64,000 nt of DNA from Stenotrophomonas sp. 57 (lineage in GTDB: Bacteria > Pseudomonadota > Gammaproteobacteria > Xanthomonadales > Xanthomonadaceae): positions 2,850,001-2,914,000 of the forward strand of contig NZ_CP127407.1 of assembly GCF_030291075.1 (NCBI RefSeq). Reading direction: 5' to 3'. Positions within the stretch are counted from its first letter, which is position 1. Each line of letters opens with the position of its first letter. Of this stretch, positions 25,926-34,695 are shown piece by piece. The notes beneath the pieces were generated by a model. It was given only the letters and a program-made list of their open reading frames with translations, did no database searches and was not told the origin of the DNA. The position numbers and the translations under genes were made by a program.

Positions 25926-26087
25926 ATGCACCCCAGCGACACCCATTCCGATACCGACCGCGCCCTGCTGGAGGGCCTGCTGCAACTGGCGGTGGAAGGG
26001 CAGACCGAAGATCAGGATTTCCAGCGCATCGGCGAAGAAGTGTTCGCCCGCCTGCTGGATACCTACGGCCAGCAGGCCCCGGCCTGA
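25926..26087 (+). CDS. 53-residue acidic protein of unknown function
   Basis: MHPSDTHSDTDRALLEGLLQ.. with GGAGG 7 nt upstream of the ATG at 25926. Rich in Glu/Asp/Gln and probably helical (RALLEGLLQLAVEGQTED). No known motif. It is isolated between a GNAT gene and the rhomboid gene that converges on it. The ribosome site and codon bias support it as real, but the length makes this uncertain. Confidence 0.5.
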   Translation: MHPSDTHSDTDRALLEGLLQLAVEGQTEDQDFQRIGEEVFARLLDTYGQQAPA

Positions 26088-26146
26088 CCAGCAGCAGGGG
26101 CCCTGCCCCCGGGGGCCGGATCCAGCGGATCCGGCCCCAGCCACCC

Positions 26147-26773
26147 TCAACCGCCGCCGAGGCGGAAGGTCGGATTGGACAGTTCGCGCAGGAAGTGGGT
26201 GAAGATGCTCGGCTGCATGGCCAGCATGAAGATCACGCCGAACGCCGCACCGGCCAGGTGCGCGCTGTGGTTGATGCGGTCACCACCGCGCTTGTCCATC
26301 CAGATGCTGTAGCCGACGTAGAACGCGGCATAGACAATCGCCGGTGCCGGGATGAAGAACACCAGGATGATCGACCACGGCTTGATCAGGATGAAGGCGA
26401 ACAGCACCGCCGACACCGCGCCGGAGGCACCGAGGCTGAGGTAGTTCGGGTTCTTCTGGTTCTTCAGGTAGCTGGGCAGGATCGAGACCAGCAGCGCGCC
26501 GATGTAGAACGCCGGGTAAGTGAGGTAGCTGCCGGTCAGCTGCACCATCACGCTCTCGATGAATCCCCCGAAGAAGAACAGGGTGATCATGTTGAAGATC
26601 AGGTGCGACCAGTCGGCGTGGATGAAGCCATAGGTCACCAGCCGGTCGTACTGGCGGTGACGGTCGATGGCCGGCGGCCACAGGATCAGGCGGTCGGCCA
26701 GCTTGCGGTTGTTGAACGCCATCCACGACAGGATGGCGGTGATGGCGATCAACAGCAGGTTGACAGGGGTCAT
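26147..26773 (-). CDS. rhomboid family intramembrane serine protease
   Basis: 208 residues with six predicted membrane helices. Catalytic Ser117 sits in GASG (115-118) and His172 in SAHLAG. The HxxxN oxyanion region IHADWSHLIFNM is near 51-62. It cleaves transmembrane substrates within the inner membrane. It starts 7 bp after the POT transporter stop on the same strand, so the two are probably co-transcribed, though no functional link is known. The ATG overlaps no other gene. Confidence 0.92.
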   Translation of the reverse strand: MTPVNLLLIAITAILSWMAFNNRKLADRLILWPPAIDRHRQYDRLVTYGFIHADWSHLIFNMITLFFFGGFIESVMVQLTGSYLTYPAFYIGALLVSILPSYLKNQKNPNYLSLGASGAVSAVLFAFILIKPWSIILVFFIPAPAIVYAAFYVGYSIWMDKRGGDRINHSAHLAGAAFGVIFMLAMQPSIFTHFLRELSNPTFRLGGG

Positions 26774-26780
26774 GTCAGGC

Positions 26781-28346
26781 TCAGGCGCTACGGTAGTTGT
26801 CGACCATACGATAGCGTTTCGCGTACCAACCGAAGGCCAACGCCGCGACGAAGGCGAAACCAGCGAAGAAGAACATCAGGAATGCCGCCTCGCTCAGGCC
26901 GGTACTGGCGATCTTGTGGGTCACCACGTCATTGCGCACGGCTGCGTTGGACAGCAGCACCCACAGGTTGCCGATGGTGGTGGTCAGGTTCCAGAAGCTC
27001 ATGACCACGCCCTTCATCGCCTGCGGCGCCTGGCTGTAGGCGAACTCCAGGCCAGTGGCCGAGACCAGCACCTCGCCGAAGGTCAGCAGCGCGTACGGCA
27101 GCATCTGCCAGAAGATCGACATGGCGTTGCCGCCGTCCATCACCACCTGGATACCGCCGACCACGATCCAGGCCAGGCCGCTGAAGGCGATACCGGCGGT
27201 CATGCGGCGAAGCGCGGTCGGCTCCAAGCCGAAGCGGCGCAGGGCCGGGTACAGCACCAGGTTGTTGAACGGGATCAGGATCATCACCAGCAGCGGGTTC
27301 AGCGCCTGCATCTGCGAGGCGGTGAACCAGCTGGGCATCTGCATCTGCTGGCCCTGCAGCACCCAGGTCGAGGCCTTCTGGTCGAACAGCGAGAAGAACG
27401 GCGTGGTCAGGGCGAAGATCACCAGCACGCGCAGCACCGAGCGCACGCCCTCGACCGCTTCGGCCGGATGCTGGCCACGGGCACGATCCAGCTGCAGCCA
27501 GGTGCCACCGCCGATACCGGCCAGGATCGATACCAGCGCCAGGCACAGGCAGATGACGATGCCCAGCGAGCCGACCAGGCCGAACGAGGCCACTGCCAGC
27601 ACCAGGCCGAGCGCGGCGATCACCAGACCCGGGCGGCCCTGGCCGGCCACGCGCGCGGTCAGCGCGGTGCGCACCACGTTGGCGAACGAATGCGGATCCT
27701 TCGGCGGCAGCGGCACCAGCACATAGCGCTTGCGGCCCAGCCAGAACACGAAGGTGGCGATGAACATCAGGATGCCCGGGATGCCGAACGCCCACTGCGG
27801 GCCCCAGTTCTTCAACACCAGCGGGATCAGCAGCGAGGCGAACAGCGAGCCGAAGTTGATGATCCAGTAGAACGCGTCGAAGACGATCTTGGCCAGGTGC
27901 TTGTTGCTCTGGTCGAACTGGTCACCCATGAACGAGGCCACCAGCGGCTTGATGCCACCGGCGCCCAGCGCGATCAGGCCCAGGCCGAGGAAGAAACCCT
28001 GCCGGCTGTCTTCGAACAGCGCCAGGCACAGGTGGCCGGCGCAGTAGACCAGGCTGAACCAGAGGATGGTGTGGTACTTGCCGAAGAACCTGTCGGCCAG
28101 CCAGCCACCGAGCAGCGGGAAGAAATACACGCCGATCATGAAGCTGTGCATGATGTCCTTGGCTTCACCGGCACGGCCTTCCGCAGTGATTTCCTGCAGC
28201 AGCAGCGAGGTGATCAGGAACTGCACCAGGATGTTGCGCATTCCGTAGAAACTGAACCGCTCGCAGGCCTCATTGCCGATGATGTACGGGATCTGGCGCG
28301 GCATCTTTCCCTGGCCGGCGATGGGGGCAACTGCGTCGTGGCTCAT
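26781..28346 (-). CDS. POT family proton:oligopeptide symporter
   Basis: 521 residues, with 12-14 transmembrane helices expected. Family signatures: EACERFSFYG near 27-36 (ExxERFxYYG) and GGWLADRFFGKYHTI near 80-95. It imports di- and tripeptides with protons. ATG at 28346 is chosen because the MSHDAVAP reading is typical; an upstream TTG gives four extra residues. The rhomboid gene follows after 7 bp. Confidence 0.92.
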   Translation of the reverse strand: MSHDAVAPIAGQGKMPRQIPYIIGNEACERFSFYGMRNILVQFLITSLLLQEITAEGRAGEAKDIMHSFMIGVYFFPLLGGWLADRFFGKYHTILWFSLVYCAGHLCLALFEDSRQGFFLGLGLIALGAGGIKPLVASFMGDQFDQSNKHLAKIVFDAFYWIINFGSLFASLLIPLVLKNWGPQWAFGIPGILMFIATFVFWLGRKRYVLVPLPPKDPHSFANVVRTALTARVAGQGRPGLVIAALGLVLAVASFGLVGSLGIVICLCLALVSILAGIGGGTWLQLDRARGQHPAEAVEGVRSVLRVLVIFALTTPFFSLFDQKASTWVLQGQQMQMPSWFTASQMQALNPLLVMILIPFNNLVLYPALRRFGLEPTALRRMTAGIAFSGLAWIVVGGIQVVMDGGNAMSIFWQMLPYALLTFGEVLVSATGLEFAYSQAPQAMKGVVMSFWNLTTTIGNLWVLLSNAAVRNDVVTHKIASTGLSEAAFLMFFFAGFAFVAALAFGWYAKRYRMVDNYRSA

Positions 28347-28509
28347 CCTGTAAGGCAATCCTGCAAAGCGAAAGGCGCAAGGTTACCGGAACCCGGGCTT
28401 CCGAAGCACGCTGCAGGGCTGCATGACAACGGTGCCAATCCGTGGCAGGCAACGACATGACGTGCCGGAAGTCACGGCACCTCCACGACAAAAGCGTAAA
28501 CTTATCGTT

Positions 28510-29358
28510 ATGCGCCCCCTCGCCCACGCCCATCTCCTGCTCGGAAGCCTCGTGCTGGTGCTGGCGTTGCACGCGCAGGCCCGGCCGCAGGCACCCGCCA
28601 GCGCGACCCGCAGCACCGAACCTCGCCAGCTGACCGTGGCCGCGCTGGAGCTGCCCAGCCGCGATGAGGCGCAATGGAAGCAGCGCCGCGAGCAGGTCGC
28701 GCAACTGCTGACCGAACTGCAGCCGGACGTGATCTCGGTGCAGCAGGTGCTGCAGCAGCAGGGACGCAATCCGGCCTGCTGGCTGGCCAGCCGGCTGCGC
28801 TACAGCTGCGACTTCGTCACTGCCGACCCGCCCAGCCAGCCGCTGCGGCACGGCAATGCGATGCTGACCCGGCTCCCGGTCAGCGAGGATGGAGTCACCC
28901 TGCTGCACCCGCCCGGCACCTTCAGTGCGGCCGGCATGATGCGGCTGAAGCTGGGCGAGGCGCTGGTCAACATCTATGTGGCGCGGCTGCGCCCGGACCC
29001 GGACGAAGCCATCGCACGCCAGCACCAGACAAGCGACCTGATGACCTGGATCGGCGCCACTGCCGAAGGCATGCCCAGCCTGATCGCCGGTGATTTCTCC
29101 GCCAACACGGTGGAACTGGTGCGCAGCACCCCCGGCTTCCAGCCGGCCCGGCGCAATCCTGGCGGTCGCCCGGAACCGCCTGCCGCCAGCGGCGGTGGCG
29201 CCAGTGGTCACGGCCTGGACGTGCTGTTCCAGGTCAAGCACTTCGGCGGCATCCGCCAGCAGCCGATCCTGCTGCCCGCCGACGGCGACCTGCCCGGCCT
29301 GCGCCTGGGCGTGATGGCCACCCTGCGCCTGCAGGGTGATACGGCCACGGCCGAATAG
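28510..29358 (+). CDS. secreted EEP-fold protein, probably catalytically dead
   Basis: 282 residues. The signal peptide MRPLAHAHLLLGSLVLVLAL is followed by an endonuclease/exonuclease/phosphatase fold. Compared with the intact paralogue at 42016-42900 the key residues are missing: SVQQV replaces the metal-binding LQEV Glu, the YATHLN His is gone (IYVARLRP), GDFS replaces GDFN, and the C-terminal SDH motif is absent. The overall fold cues (QPDVISVQQV, SLIAGDF, GLDVLF) remain. It is therefore likely a non-catalytic, possibly ligand-binding periplasmic protein. No clear ribosome site is seen. It converges on sodA, separated by SMAG and terminator. Confidence 0.7.
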   Translation: MRPLAHAHLLLGSLVLVLALHAQARPQAPASATRSTEPRQLTVAALELPSRDEAQWKQRREQVAQLLTELQPDVISVQQVLQQQGRNPACWLASRLRYSCDFVTADPPSQPLRHGNAMLTRLPVSEDGVTLLHPPGTFSAAGMMRLKLGEALVNIYVARLRPDPDEAIARQHQTSDLMTWIGATAEGMPSLIAGDFSANTVELVRSTPGFQPARRNPGGRPEPPAASGGGASGHGLDVLFQVKHFGGIRQQPILLPADGDLPGLRLGVMATLRLQGDTATAE

Positions 29359-29377
29359 CCCCGCCTTCGGTCCCGAT

Positions 29378-29401
29378 GGGTGCCGGCCAGGGTCGGCACC
29401 C
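29378..29401. repeat. SMAG-like hairpin without GTAG head
   Basis: GGGTGCCGGCC-AG-GGTCGGCACCC, followed by ACC. Same arm sequence as other GGTGCCGACC-type SMAGs in the window, with one base change. Confidence 0.7.
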
Positions 29402-29436
29402 ACCAGAATCGGCCCCGTTCCCCGAACCTGGCAGAC

Positions 29437-29466
29437 AAAAAAGGCCGGAGTCTCCCCCGGCCTTTT
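29437..29466. terminator. bidirectional terminator between EEP-like gene and sodA
   Basis: AAAAAAGGCCGG-AGTCTCCC-CCGGCCTTTT, with A-tract on one side and T-tract on the other. Serves both converging genes. Confidence 0.9.
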
Positions 29467-29487
29467 CAGTTCATCCAGTGACGCAGA

Positions 29488-30099
29488 TCAGGCGATCGCT
29501 TCCTGGTAACGACGCTCGACTTCGTTCCAGTCGATGACGTTGAAGAAGGCGCCGATGTATTCCGGGCGGCGGTTCTGGTACTTCAGGTAATAGGCGTGTT
29601 CCCACACGTCCAGGCCGAGGATGGGGGTGTTGCCTTCCATCAGCGGGCTGTCCTGGTTGCCGGTGCTCTCGACCACGACCTTCTTGTCCGGGGTCACGCT
29701 CAGCCACGCCCAGCCGCTGCCGAAACGGGTCAGCGCGGCCTTGGTGAAGGCGTCCTTGAACTTGTCGAAGCCGCCCAGGTCCTTGTCGATGGCCTTGGCC
29801 ACGTCGCCCACCGGGTTGCCGCCCGCGTTCGGCGCCATCACGGTCCAGAACAGCGAGTGGTTGGCATGGCCGCCACCATTGTTGCGCACCGGACCCTGCA
29901 GGTTCTCCGGCAGCGACTTGAGCTTCTTCACCAGTTCTTCGACCGGCAGGTCAGCGTACTCGGTGCCTTCCAGCGCTGCGTTGACGTTGTTGATGTAGGT
30001 CTGGTGATGCTTGGTGTGATGGATTTCCATCGTCGCCGCATCGATATGCGGTTCCAGCGCGTCGTAGGCGTAGGACAGCTTGGGCAGGGTATAGGCCAT
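29488..30099 (-). CDS. sodA: superoxide dismutase, Mn type
   Basis: 203 residues. Metal ligands: His in [11 protein letters not shown] (about 27-31), HSLFW near 80, and DVWEHAYY near 163-170. The [10 protein letters not shown] segment and GNQDSPLM (about 147) are the glycine and glutamine arrangement of manganese enzymes; iron forms have NNAAQ and a different loop. It dismutates superoxide in the cytoplasm. A ribosome site (AGGAGATGC) precedes the ATG. Confidence 0.94.
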   Translation of the reverse strand: MAYTLPKLSYAYDALEPHIDAATMEIHHTKHHQTYINNVNAALEGTEYADLPVEELVKKLKSLPENLQGPVRNNGGGHANHSLFWTVMAPNAGGNPVGDVAKAIDKDLGGFDKFKDAFTKAALTRFGSGWAWLSVTPDKKVVVESTGNQDSPLMEGNTPILGLDVWEHAYYLKYQNRRPEYIGAFFNVIDWNEVERRYQEAIA

Positions 30100-30318
30100 G
30101 ATGCATCTCCTGATTGCGAGGGCACCCGACGGTGTCGGGCGTTGCGCGGTGAATGATGGGGACAGAGCTCCAGATTACCAAGGGGGATGTAAAGGAAATT
30201 GCGTCCTGCCAGTGAGCACGACGGCAATTGTTACGCACCGGTGACGCACTGCACTCCTCATGCACCGTGCAGCGCGCAGGCGCTACAGTGCGTGCATCAC
30301 CCTCGCCTGCCTCCGCCC

Positions 30319-30771
30319 ATGCGCAACCCCCGGCTGCTGATCACCGCCATCGCCCTGCTGGTTCTCGGCCTGGTCGTCAACCATTTCATGCAGCGTCCTC
30401 CGGCGCCACAGTTCGCACCGGACCTGCAGGCCACACCGGCCGCGCGTGCGCCGGCCGCTGCCGCTGCAGGCAATGACGGCGGCTTGCCCAGCTTCCTGCC
30501 CGCTGAAGCCCGGCAGACCATCGCCCTGATCCAGCGCGGCGGGCCATTCCCGCACCGCCAGGACGGCAGCACCTTCGGCAACCGCGAACAACAGCTGCCA
30601 CAGCGTCCGCGCGGCTACTACCGCGAATACACCGTGGACACCCCCGGCGCACGCACCCGTGGCACGCGCCGCATCGTCACCGGCGGTGATCCGGCGGAGG
30701 CGTGGTACTACACCGACGACCACTATGAATCGTTCCGCAGCTTCACCGTACCGGCCCAGGGAGCGCAGTAG
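30319..30771 (+). CDS. barnase-like ribonuclease, exported or membrane-anchored
   Basis: 150 residues. An N-terminal hydrophobic segment (about 5-23, LLITAIALLVLGLVVNHFM) is followed by an Ala/Pro linker to about 60. The C-terminal domain matches barnase: FGNREQQLP, the catalytic Glu103 in YYREYTV, Arg118 in TRRIV, and His135 in DDHYESF, so all three active-site residues are present. It cleaves RNA, preferring guanine. The stop TAG overlaps the GTG start of the barstar gene. The signal sequence suggests secretion or anchoring, with barstar protecting the cytoplasm. Confidence 0.87.
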   Translation: MRNPRLLITAIALLVLGLVVNHFMQRPPAPQFAPDLQATPAARAPAAAAAGNDGGLPSFLPAEARQTIALIQRGGPFPHRQDGSTFGNREQQLPQRPRGYYREYTVDTPGARTRGTRRIVTGGDPAEAWYYTDDHYESFRSFTVPAQGAQ

Positions 30772-31184
30772 TGAGCCATGACGATTTCGGCCTCGGCCTG
30801 CACGACATCAACAACGCTGGCGTCTACGCCATCGACAGCGAGGACATCGGCGCACTGGCCGCCGCGATGCGCGACGCTGGCCTGAAGGTGATCCGCATCG
30901 ACCTGGAAGGCGTGGCCGATAAGCGTACCCTGCTGGCGCGGCTGGCGGCTCAGCTGGATTTCCCGGCGGGCTTCGGCGGCAACTGGGATGCGCTGTCGGA
31001 CAACCTGCGCGACCTGCAATGGCTGCCGGCCAACGGCTATGCGCTGTTCCTGGCCGACGTGGATGCACTGCGTGCCGCCACGCAGAAGGACTTCGACACC
31101 CTGCTGGACGTGATGGATGAAGCCAGCCGCGACTGGGTGGGCCGCGATGTGCCGTTCTGGGTGTTCCTGTCGCAGAGCGCGTAA
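30771..31184 (+). CDS. barstar family ribonuclease inhibitor
   Basis: 137 residues, GTG start at the last base of the RNase stop (TAGTG). GGGAG sits upstream, inside the RNase gene. It has the barstar core, with the GGNWDALSDNLRDLQWL segment near 67-84 that supplies the acidic residue blocking the RNase active site. It neutralises the upstream RNase in the cytoplasm. Tight coupling ensures stoichiometric production. Confidence 0.9.
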   Translation: MSHDDFGLGLHDINNAGVYAIDSEDIGALAAAMRDAGLKVIRIDLEGVADKRTLLARLAAQLDFPAGFGGNWDALSDNLRDLQWLPANGYALFLADVDALRAATQKDFDTLLDVMDEASRDWVGRDVPFWVFLSQSA

Positions 31185-31197
31185 GGGCAACGCCCTG

Positions 31198-31250
31198 GTA
31201 GAGGCCGACCCTGGTCGGCGCTTCTGTGCCAACCAAGGTCGGCACCCACC
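31198..31250. repeat. SMAG, two different stems
   Basis: GTAG at 31198 with GCCGACCC-TG-GTCGGC (31204-31219), then an unrelated arm GTGCCAACC-AA-GGTCGGCAC (31226-31245). The second arm matches the SMAG at 41979. Confidence 0.78.
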
Positions 31251-31356
31251 AAAGCACGCCAGCACGCCCCCCACATCCCGCAGTGGGTCCAGCGAAAAGC
31301 CTCCTTGTTGTTCAAGGGGGCGCGCCAACGGGGCGGGGATAAGGAAACATGCGTGG

Positions 31357-31386
31357 ACAACGGCAGCCGCTAGCGGCTGCCGTTGT
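31357..31386 (-). terminator. perfect 30-bp palindrome overlapping the stop of the repetitive membrane gene
   Basis: ACAACGGCAGCCGC-TA-GCGGCTGCCGTTGT, with 14-bp arms. The TAG stop of the gene ending at 31370 lies at its centre. It probably forms the mRNA 3' end; there is no long U-tract. Confidence 0.7.
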
Positions 31387-33133
31387 CTTCCTGCAGCTCT
31401 TTCTTGAAGGGAATGTCCGGCGGTGGCCGCGCCACGGCCGGCTGGTCCTGCATGTTCGGGTTGCTCAGGCCACAGCCGCCCCCGGCCTGCAGGATGGAGA
31501 TCACACAGGAGATGCGGGTGTTGGTGCCCGGCAACGGAATCTCCATCGACTTGATGCCCTTGCGCACCCATTCGGCCAACAACGATTCCTGTGGCACCCA
31601 GTACTTGTCGAACGAGGTGGGCGTGTAATCGTACGGCGGCCGCTTCAACCAGGTGCCGGACTGCGCGATGCGCTCCTTGCTCCAGCCATCATTGGCGCCA
31701 CCGGGGGCGCCACGCTCGGCGTGACCGTCACCCTCCTGCCCCGGCACGCGCACGCTGCCATCGGCATTGAACAGGCCATTGCCCTTGCCGGCGGTACTGG
31801 CCTGGCTTGCGCCGCTGCTGGCACCGTCGTGGTTGCGGCTCGACGCGCCCCAGTCGTCGCCCTTGGCAGGCGTGGCCCAGTTGCCCGGGTTGGGAGCCGG
31901 ACGCGCGCCGGCCTGGGCCGGTGTCGCGCTGGAGGCGGATGGCCGTGGCGTACTGCTGCTGGCCTGGCTTGCAGTGCCGGCCGCAGGTGCCGCCATTGCC
32001 GCTGGCGCGCTGCCGCTGGAAGCTGAAGGCGCCGCCGCGGGTGCCGACGCAACGTCGCGCTCACGCACCTGCACGTCACGGCCGGCCGGCGCACGCACGG
32101 TCGGCTCGCGCCCGGCCACAGCAGCCATCCGTACCTGCGGATCGACCACGGCCTGCACTTCGCGCTCGCGCACCTGCACATCGCGCTGCGGCACACGGAC
32201 CTGCACATCGGCCGTGCGCACCGGTTGCGATACCACCGGTGCATCGACCGTACTGACTTCGCGCTCCTGTACCTGGATGTCACGCAACGACGGCGCACGC
32301 ACCGCGACTTCGGGCGTGCGTACCGGAGCCGGGGTGGGTGGCGCCTGCACCGGCTGCACGCTGCGCTCGCGCACCGTCGGCGTGGTGTCGCGCGGCACGA
32401 TGCTCACCTCCGTGCGCGGCACGCTGACCGGTGGCACCACGAAATCCGTACTGGCCTCGGCTACTTCGGTGGCCTGCACCGGAGACGGTGGCGGTGCCGC
32501 GACCGGCGCCGGCTCGGATTCGGCGGGCGGCGGTGGCACGCTGGCCGTTGCAGCCGGAGCAGGTGCGGGCGCAGCTGCCGACGCGGACGCCGGGCGCGGC
32601 TCAGGCGCCGTTGCGGCCCCTGCATCCTGGCCAGCCGCAACCTGGCCCGGCGGTGCAGCCGCCGCCGCTTCGGCGCCTGGCTGATCGCCGCCGCCCTCCC
32701 GGGTCGCGCGACCGACAAATTCCACCTGCACGCGCTCGCCCTCGGCGCCTTCTTCTTGCGGTGCCGTGGTGCGGATCACTGCTACCCATAGCAGCAGCAG
32801 GAAGAACAGCAGATGCAACAGCGCACTGGCCAATGCCGAGATCCAGCGCATCCAGCGCTGGTCGCGCGGTGCAGCATCCCAGTCCTGCCAGAACAGACGA
32901 CGCAGCGCCTGCCACGGCGACAACCGGGGCAGCTGCCCCGGCGGCCCCGGCAGCGGACGCGGCAGCAGCACCGCGATCAACTCGCTGGCATGCAGCGGCC
33001 GCGGCAATGGGCCGAGCGAGCGCAGCCACAGCGCCCACCCGTACGGCAGGCGCGTGGTTTTCTCAAGGACGGCCCCGGGCTGCTGGCGGGCCAGCAGCAG
33101 GTCGATGAACTGCTCGGCCCGGGTCAGAGGCAC
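31370..33133 (-). CDS. long repetitive single-pass membrane protein with Pro/Ala-rich periplasmic domain
   Basis: 587 residues. A cytoplasmic N-terminus of about 95 residues precedes one transmembrane helix (about 97-120, SALLHLLFFLLLLWVAVI). The periplasmic part is Ala/Pro/Ser-rich and disordered, with about three copies of RDVQVRERE-V (near 285-370). A folded C-terminal domain of about 110 residues follows (WLKRPPYDYTPTSFDKYWVP..., with CVISILQAGGGCGLSN). The topology resembles TonB or TolA-like spanners. It matches proteins called 'transmembrane repetitive protein' in Xanthomonadaceae (from memory). GTG start, 10 bp after nfuA. Function unknown. Confidence 0.78.
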   Translation of the reverse strand: MPLTRAEQFIDLLLARQQPGAVLEKTTRLPYGWALWLRSLGPLPRPLHASELIAVLLPRPLPGPPGQLPRLSPWQALRRLFWQDWDAAPRDQRWMRWISALASALLHLLFFLLLLWVAVIRTTAPQEEGAEGERVQVEFVGRATREGGGDQPGAEAAAAAPPGQVAAGQDAGAATAPEPRPASASAAAPAPAPAATASVPPPPAESEPAPVAAPPPSPVQATEVAEASTDFVVPPVSVPRTEVSIVPRDTTPTVRERSVQPVQAPPTPAPVRTPEVAVRAPSLRDIQVQEREVSTVDAPVVSQPVRTADVQVRVPQRDVQVREREVQAVVDPQVRMAAVAGREPTVRAPAGRDVQVRERDVASAPAAAPSASSGSAPAAMAAPAAGTASQASSSTPRPSASSATPAQAGARPAPNPGNWATPAKGDDWGASSRNHDGASSGASQASTAGKGNGLFNADGSVRVPGQEGDGHAERGAPGGANDGWSKERIAQSGTWLKRPPYDYTPTSFDKYWVPQESLLAEWVRKGIKSMEIPLPGTNTRISCVISILQAGGGCGLSNPNMQDQPAVARPPPDIPFKKELQEDNGSR

Positions 33134-33143
33134 GCGTCAGCGA

Positions 33144-33743
33144 TCAGGCGGCGTTGCCGCGAGGGATATACGGCGCGTGGCCACTGTCGTGGTCGGTCGC
33201 GTCGCGCACGGCGGTCACCCCCGGCACGCGGCCCATCAGGGTCTTTTCGATGCCCTGCTTGAGGGTCACGTCGGCCATGCCGCAGCCCTGGCAGCCGCCA
33301 CCGAAACGCAGCAGCACCACGCCTTCGGCCGAGACTTCCTTCACGGCCACCTTGCCACCATGCGAGGCCAGCTGTGGATTGATTTCGTTTTCCACCACCC
33401 AGTGCACGCGCTCGACCAGCGAGGCGGCATCGCCGGGTGCTTCGCCCTTGATGCGCGGCGCCTTGATGGTCAGCTGCTGGGTACCGGCGCTGCCGGCGAC
33501 GATGTCGATCTCGGCACCGTCGAGCCAGCCGACGCTGCTCGCGTCGACGTAGAGAGTGAAGCCGTCGCAGTCCACCGCCCACTCGTCGCCAAGTAGGTCG
33601 GTCGGCTCGGCGAACTCCAGCCGGGCGTCGGCGCGCGGGGTGCCGGGATCGACCGCGCTGAGGCGCACGCCCATGCCGGGCACGCCCTCGCGTTCGATCA
33701 GCTTGCGGAAATGGGTCTGGGCAGTGTCGGAGATCTGGATCAT
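33144..33743 (-). CDS. nfuA: Fe-S biogenesis protein NfuA
   Basis: 199 residues. An N-terminal degenerate A-type scaffold domain (about 1-95) is followed by a C-terminal Nfu domain with CQGC (Cys151, Cys154) that ligates a 4Fe-4S cluster in the dimer. It carries clusters to target apoproteins under oxidative or iron stress; the class I fumarase in this window is a plausible client (inference). It is followed after 10 bp by the repetitive membrane gene. Confidence 0.95.
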   Translation of the reverse strand: MIQISDTAQTHFRKLIEREGVPGMGVRLSAVDPGTPRADARLEFAEPTDLLGDEWAVDCDGFTLYVDASSVGWLDGAEIDIVAGSAGTQQLTIKAPRIKGEAPGDAASLVERVHWVVENEINPQLASHGGKVAVKEVSAEGVVLLRFGGGCQGCGMADVTLKQGIEKTLMGRVPGVTAVRDATDHDSGHAPYIPRGNAA

Positions 33744-33833
33744 CAGGCTATTCTAGCCAAGTAAGCGTCAGCCGCTCATTCGGTTTATACACCGTCCGGC
33801 GCATTGTTCAGTCAACACGAGGTGGAGATTCCC

Positions 33834-34184
33834 ATGGCCGACCTGATTCCACTGGCCCAAGCCCGTTGCGTGCCGCGCAAAGGCAGCGACCACAAGCTCG
33901 GCGAGGCCCGCCTGGCCGAACTGCTGCCGCAGATTCCCGGCTGGGAGCTGAGCGAGGGCGGGCAGGCCCTGACGCGCACCTTCCGCTTCAAGGATTACTA
34001 CGCCACCATGGCCTTCGTGAACGCGCTGGCCTGGATTGCCCACCATGAGGACCACCATCCGGACCTGGGCGTGCACTACGACCGCGCCGTCGTGCGCTTT
34101 TCCACGCACGACGTGGGCGGCCTGAGCGAGAACGACTTCATCTGCGCTGCAAAGACTTCGGCCCTGACGGAGCAACTGCCATGA
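33834..34184 (+). CDS. phhB: 4a-hydroxytetrahydrobiopterin dehydratase (pterin carbinolamine dehydratase)
   Basis: 116 residues, with the whole family core: [36 protein letters not shown], and [12 protein letters not shown]. It recycles the pterin cofactor of aromatic amino acid hydroxylases. GTGGAGATT lies before the ATG at 33834. It overlaps the next gene by ATGA. Confidence 0.94.
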   Translation: MADLIPLAQARCVPRKGSDHKLGEARLAELLPQIPGWELSEGGQALTRTFRFKDYYATMAFVNALAWIAHHEDHHPDLGVHYDRAVVRFSTHDVGGLSENDFICAAKTSALTEQLP

Positions 34185-34597
34185 ACGTACGTTTGCTGAG
34201 CCTGTCCCTGATTGCTGCGACCGGCCTGGCCGGCTGTGGCGCGTCCGAGCCCCCCGCACCGCCACCGCCGCCGCCGACCGAAGTGGCCGCGGTGAAGACG
34301 CCGCCGCCGCAGTACCCGCTTGAGCTGGCGTGCATGGGTGTTGGCGGCACCAGCACCTTCAAGGTCACCATTGGCACCGACGGCAAGCCGAGCGACGTGG
34401 CCCTGTTGACCGGCGCCGGCAACCCGCAGCTGGATGAACTGGCAAAGACCGCCGTGCAGGGCTGGCAGTTCAACGCGGCCACCCGCAACGGGCAGCCGGT
34501 GCCGGCCACCATCCAGGTGCCGGTCAGCTTCAACCCGCCGCAGCCGAAGCCGGACCAGTGCTTCGCCATCGAAGAACGCCTGCGCCGCGGCGGCTGA
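34181..34597 (+). CDS. lipoprotein with TonB C-terminal-like domain
   Basis: 138 residues. Lipobox LAGC with Cys19, a proline-rich stretch ([12 protein letters not shown]), then a TonB C-terminal-like fold ([38 protein letters not shown]). Unlike TonB it has no transmembrane energy-coupling anchor, only a lipid, so it is unlikely to drive receptors. Start overlaps phhB (ATGA). Function unknown. Confidence 0.8.
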   Translation: MNVRLLSLSLIAATGLAGCGASEPPAPPPPPPTEVAAVKTPPPQYPLELACMGVGGTSTFKVTIGTDGKPSDVALLTGAGNPQLDELAKTAVQGWQFNAATRNGQPVPATIQVPVSFNPPQPKPDQCFAIEERLRRGG

Positions 34598-34642
34598 TCG
34601 CCCGCGCCCCGACGAGGCCAGCCGACGCCCGCCTCACCCTCG

Positions 34643-34666
34643 CCGCCCCGGCCTTGCCCGGGGCGG
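34643..34666 (+). terminator. terminator after the TonB-like lipoprotein gene
   Basis: CCGCCCCGG-CCTTGC-CCGGGGCGG followed by TTGTCT. Confidence 0.75.
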
Positions 34667-34695
34667 TTGTCTATTGACCAGGACCGCGTCGGCAC

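Noticed and set aside
29488..30099. Iron-type superoxide dismutase (SodB)
   Set aside because: [10 protein letters not shown] and GNQDSPLM are the manganese-type arrangement, so I call it Mn type. Cambialism cannot be excluded.
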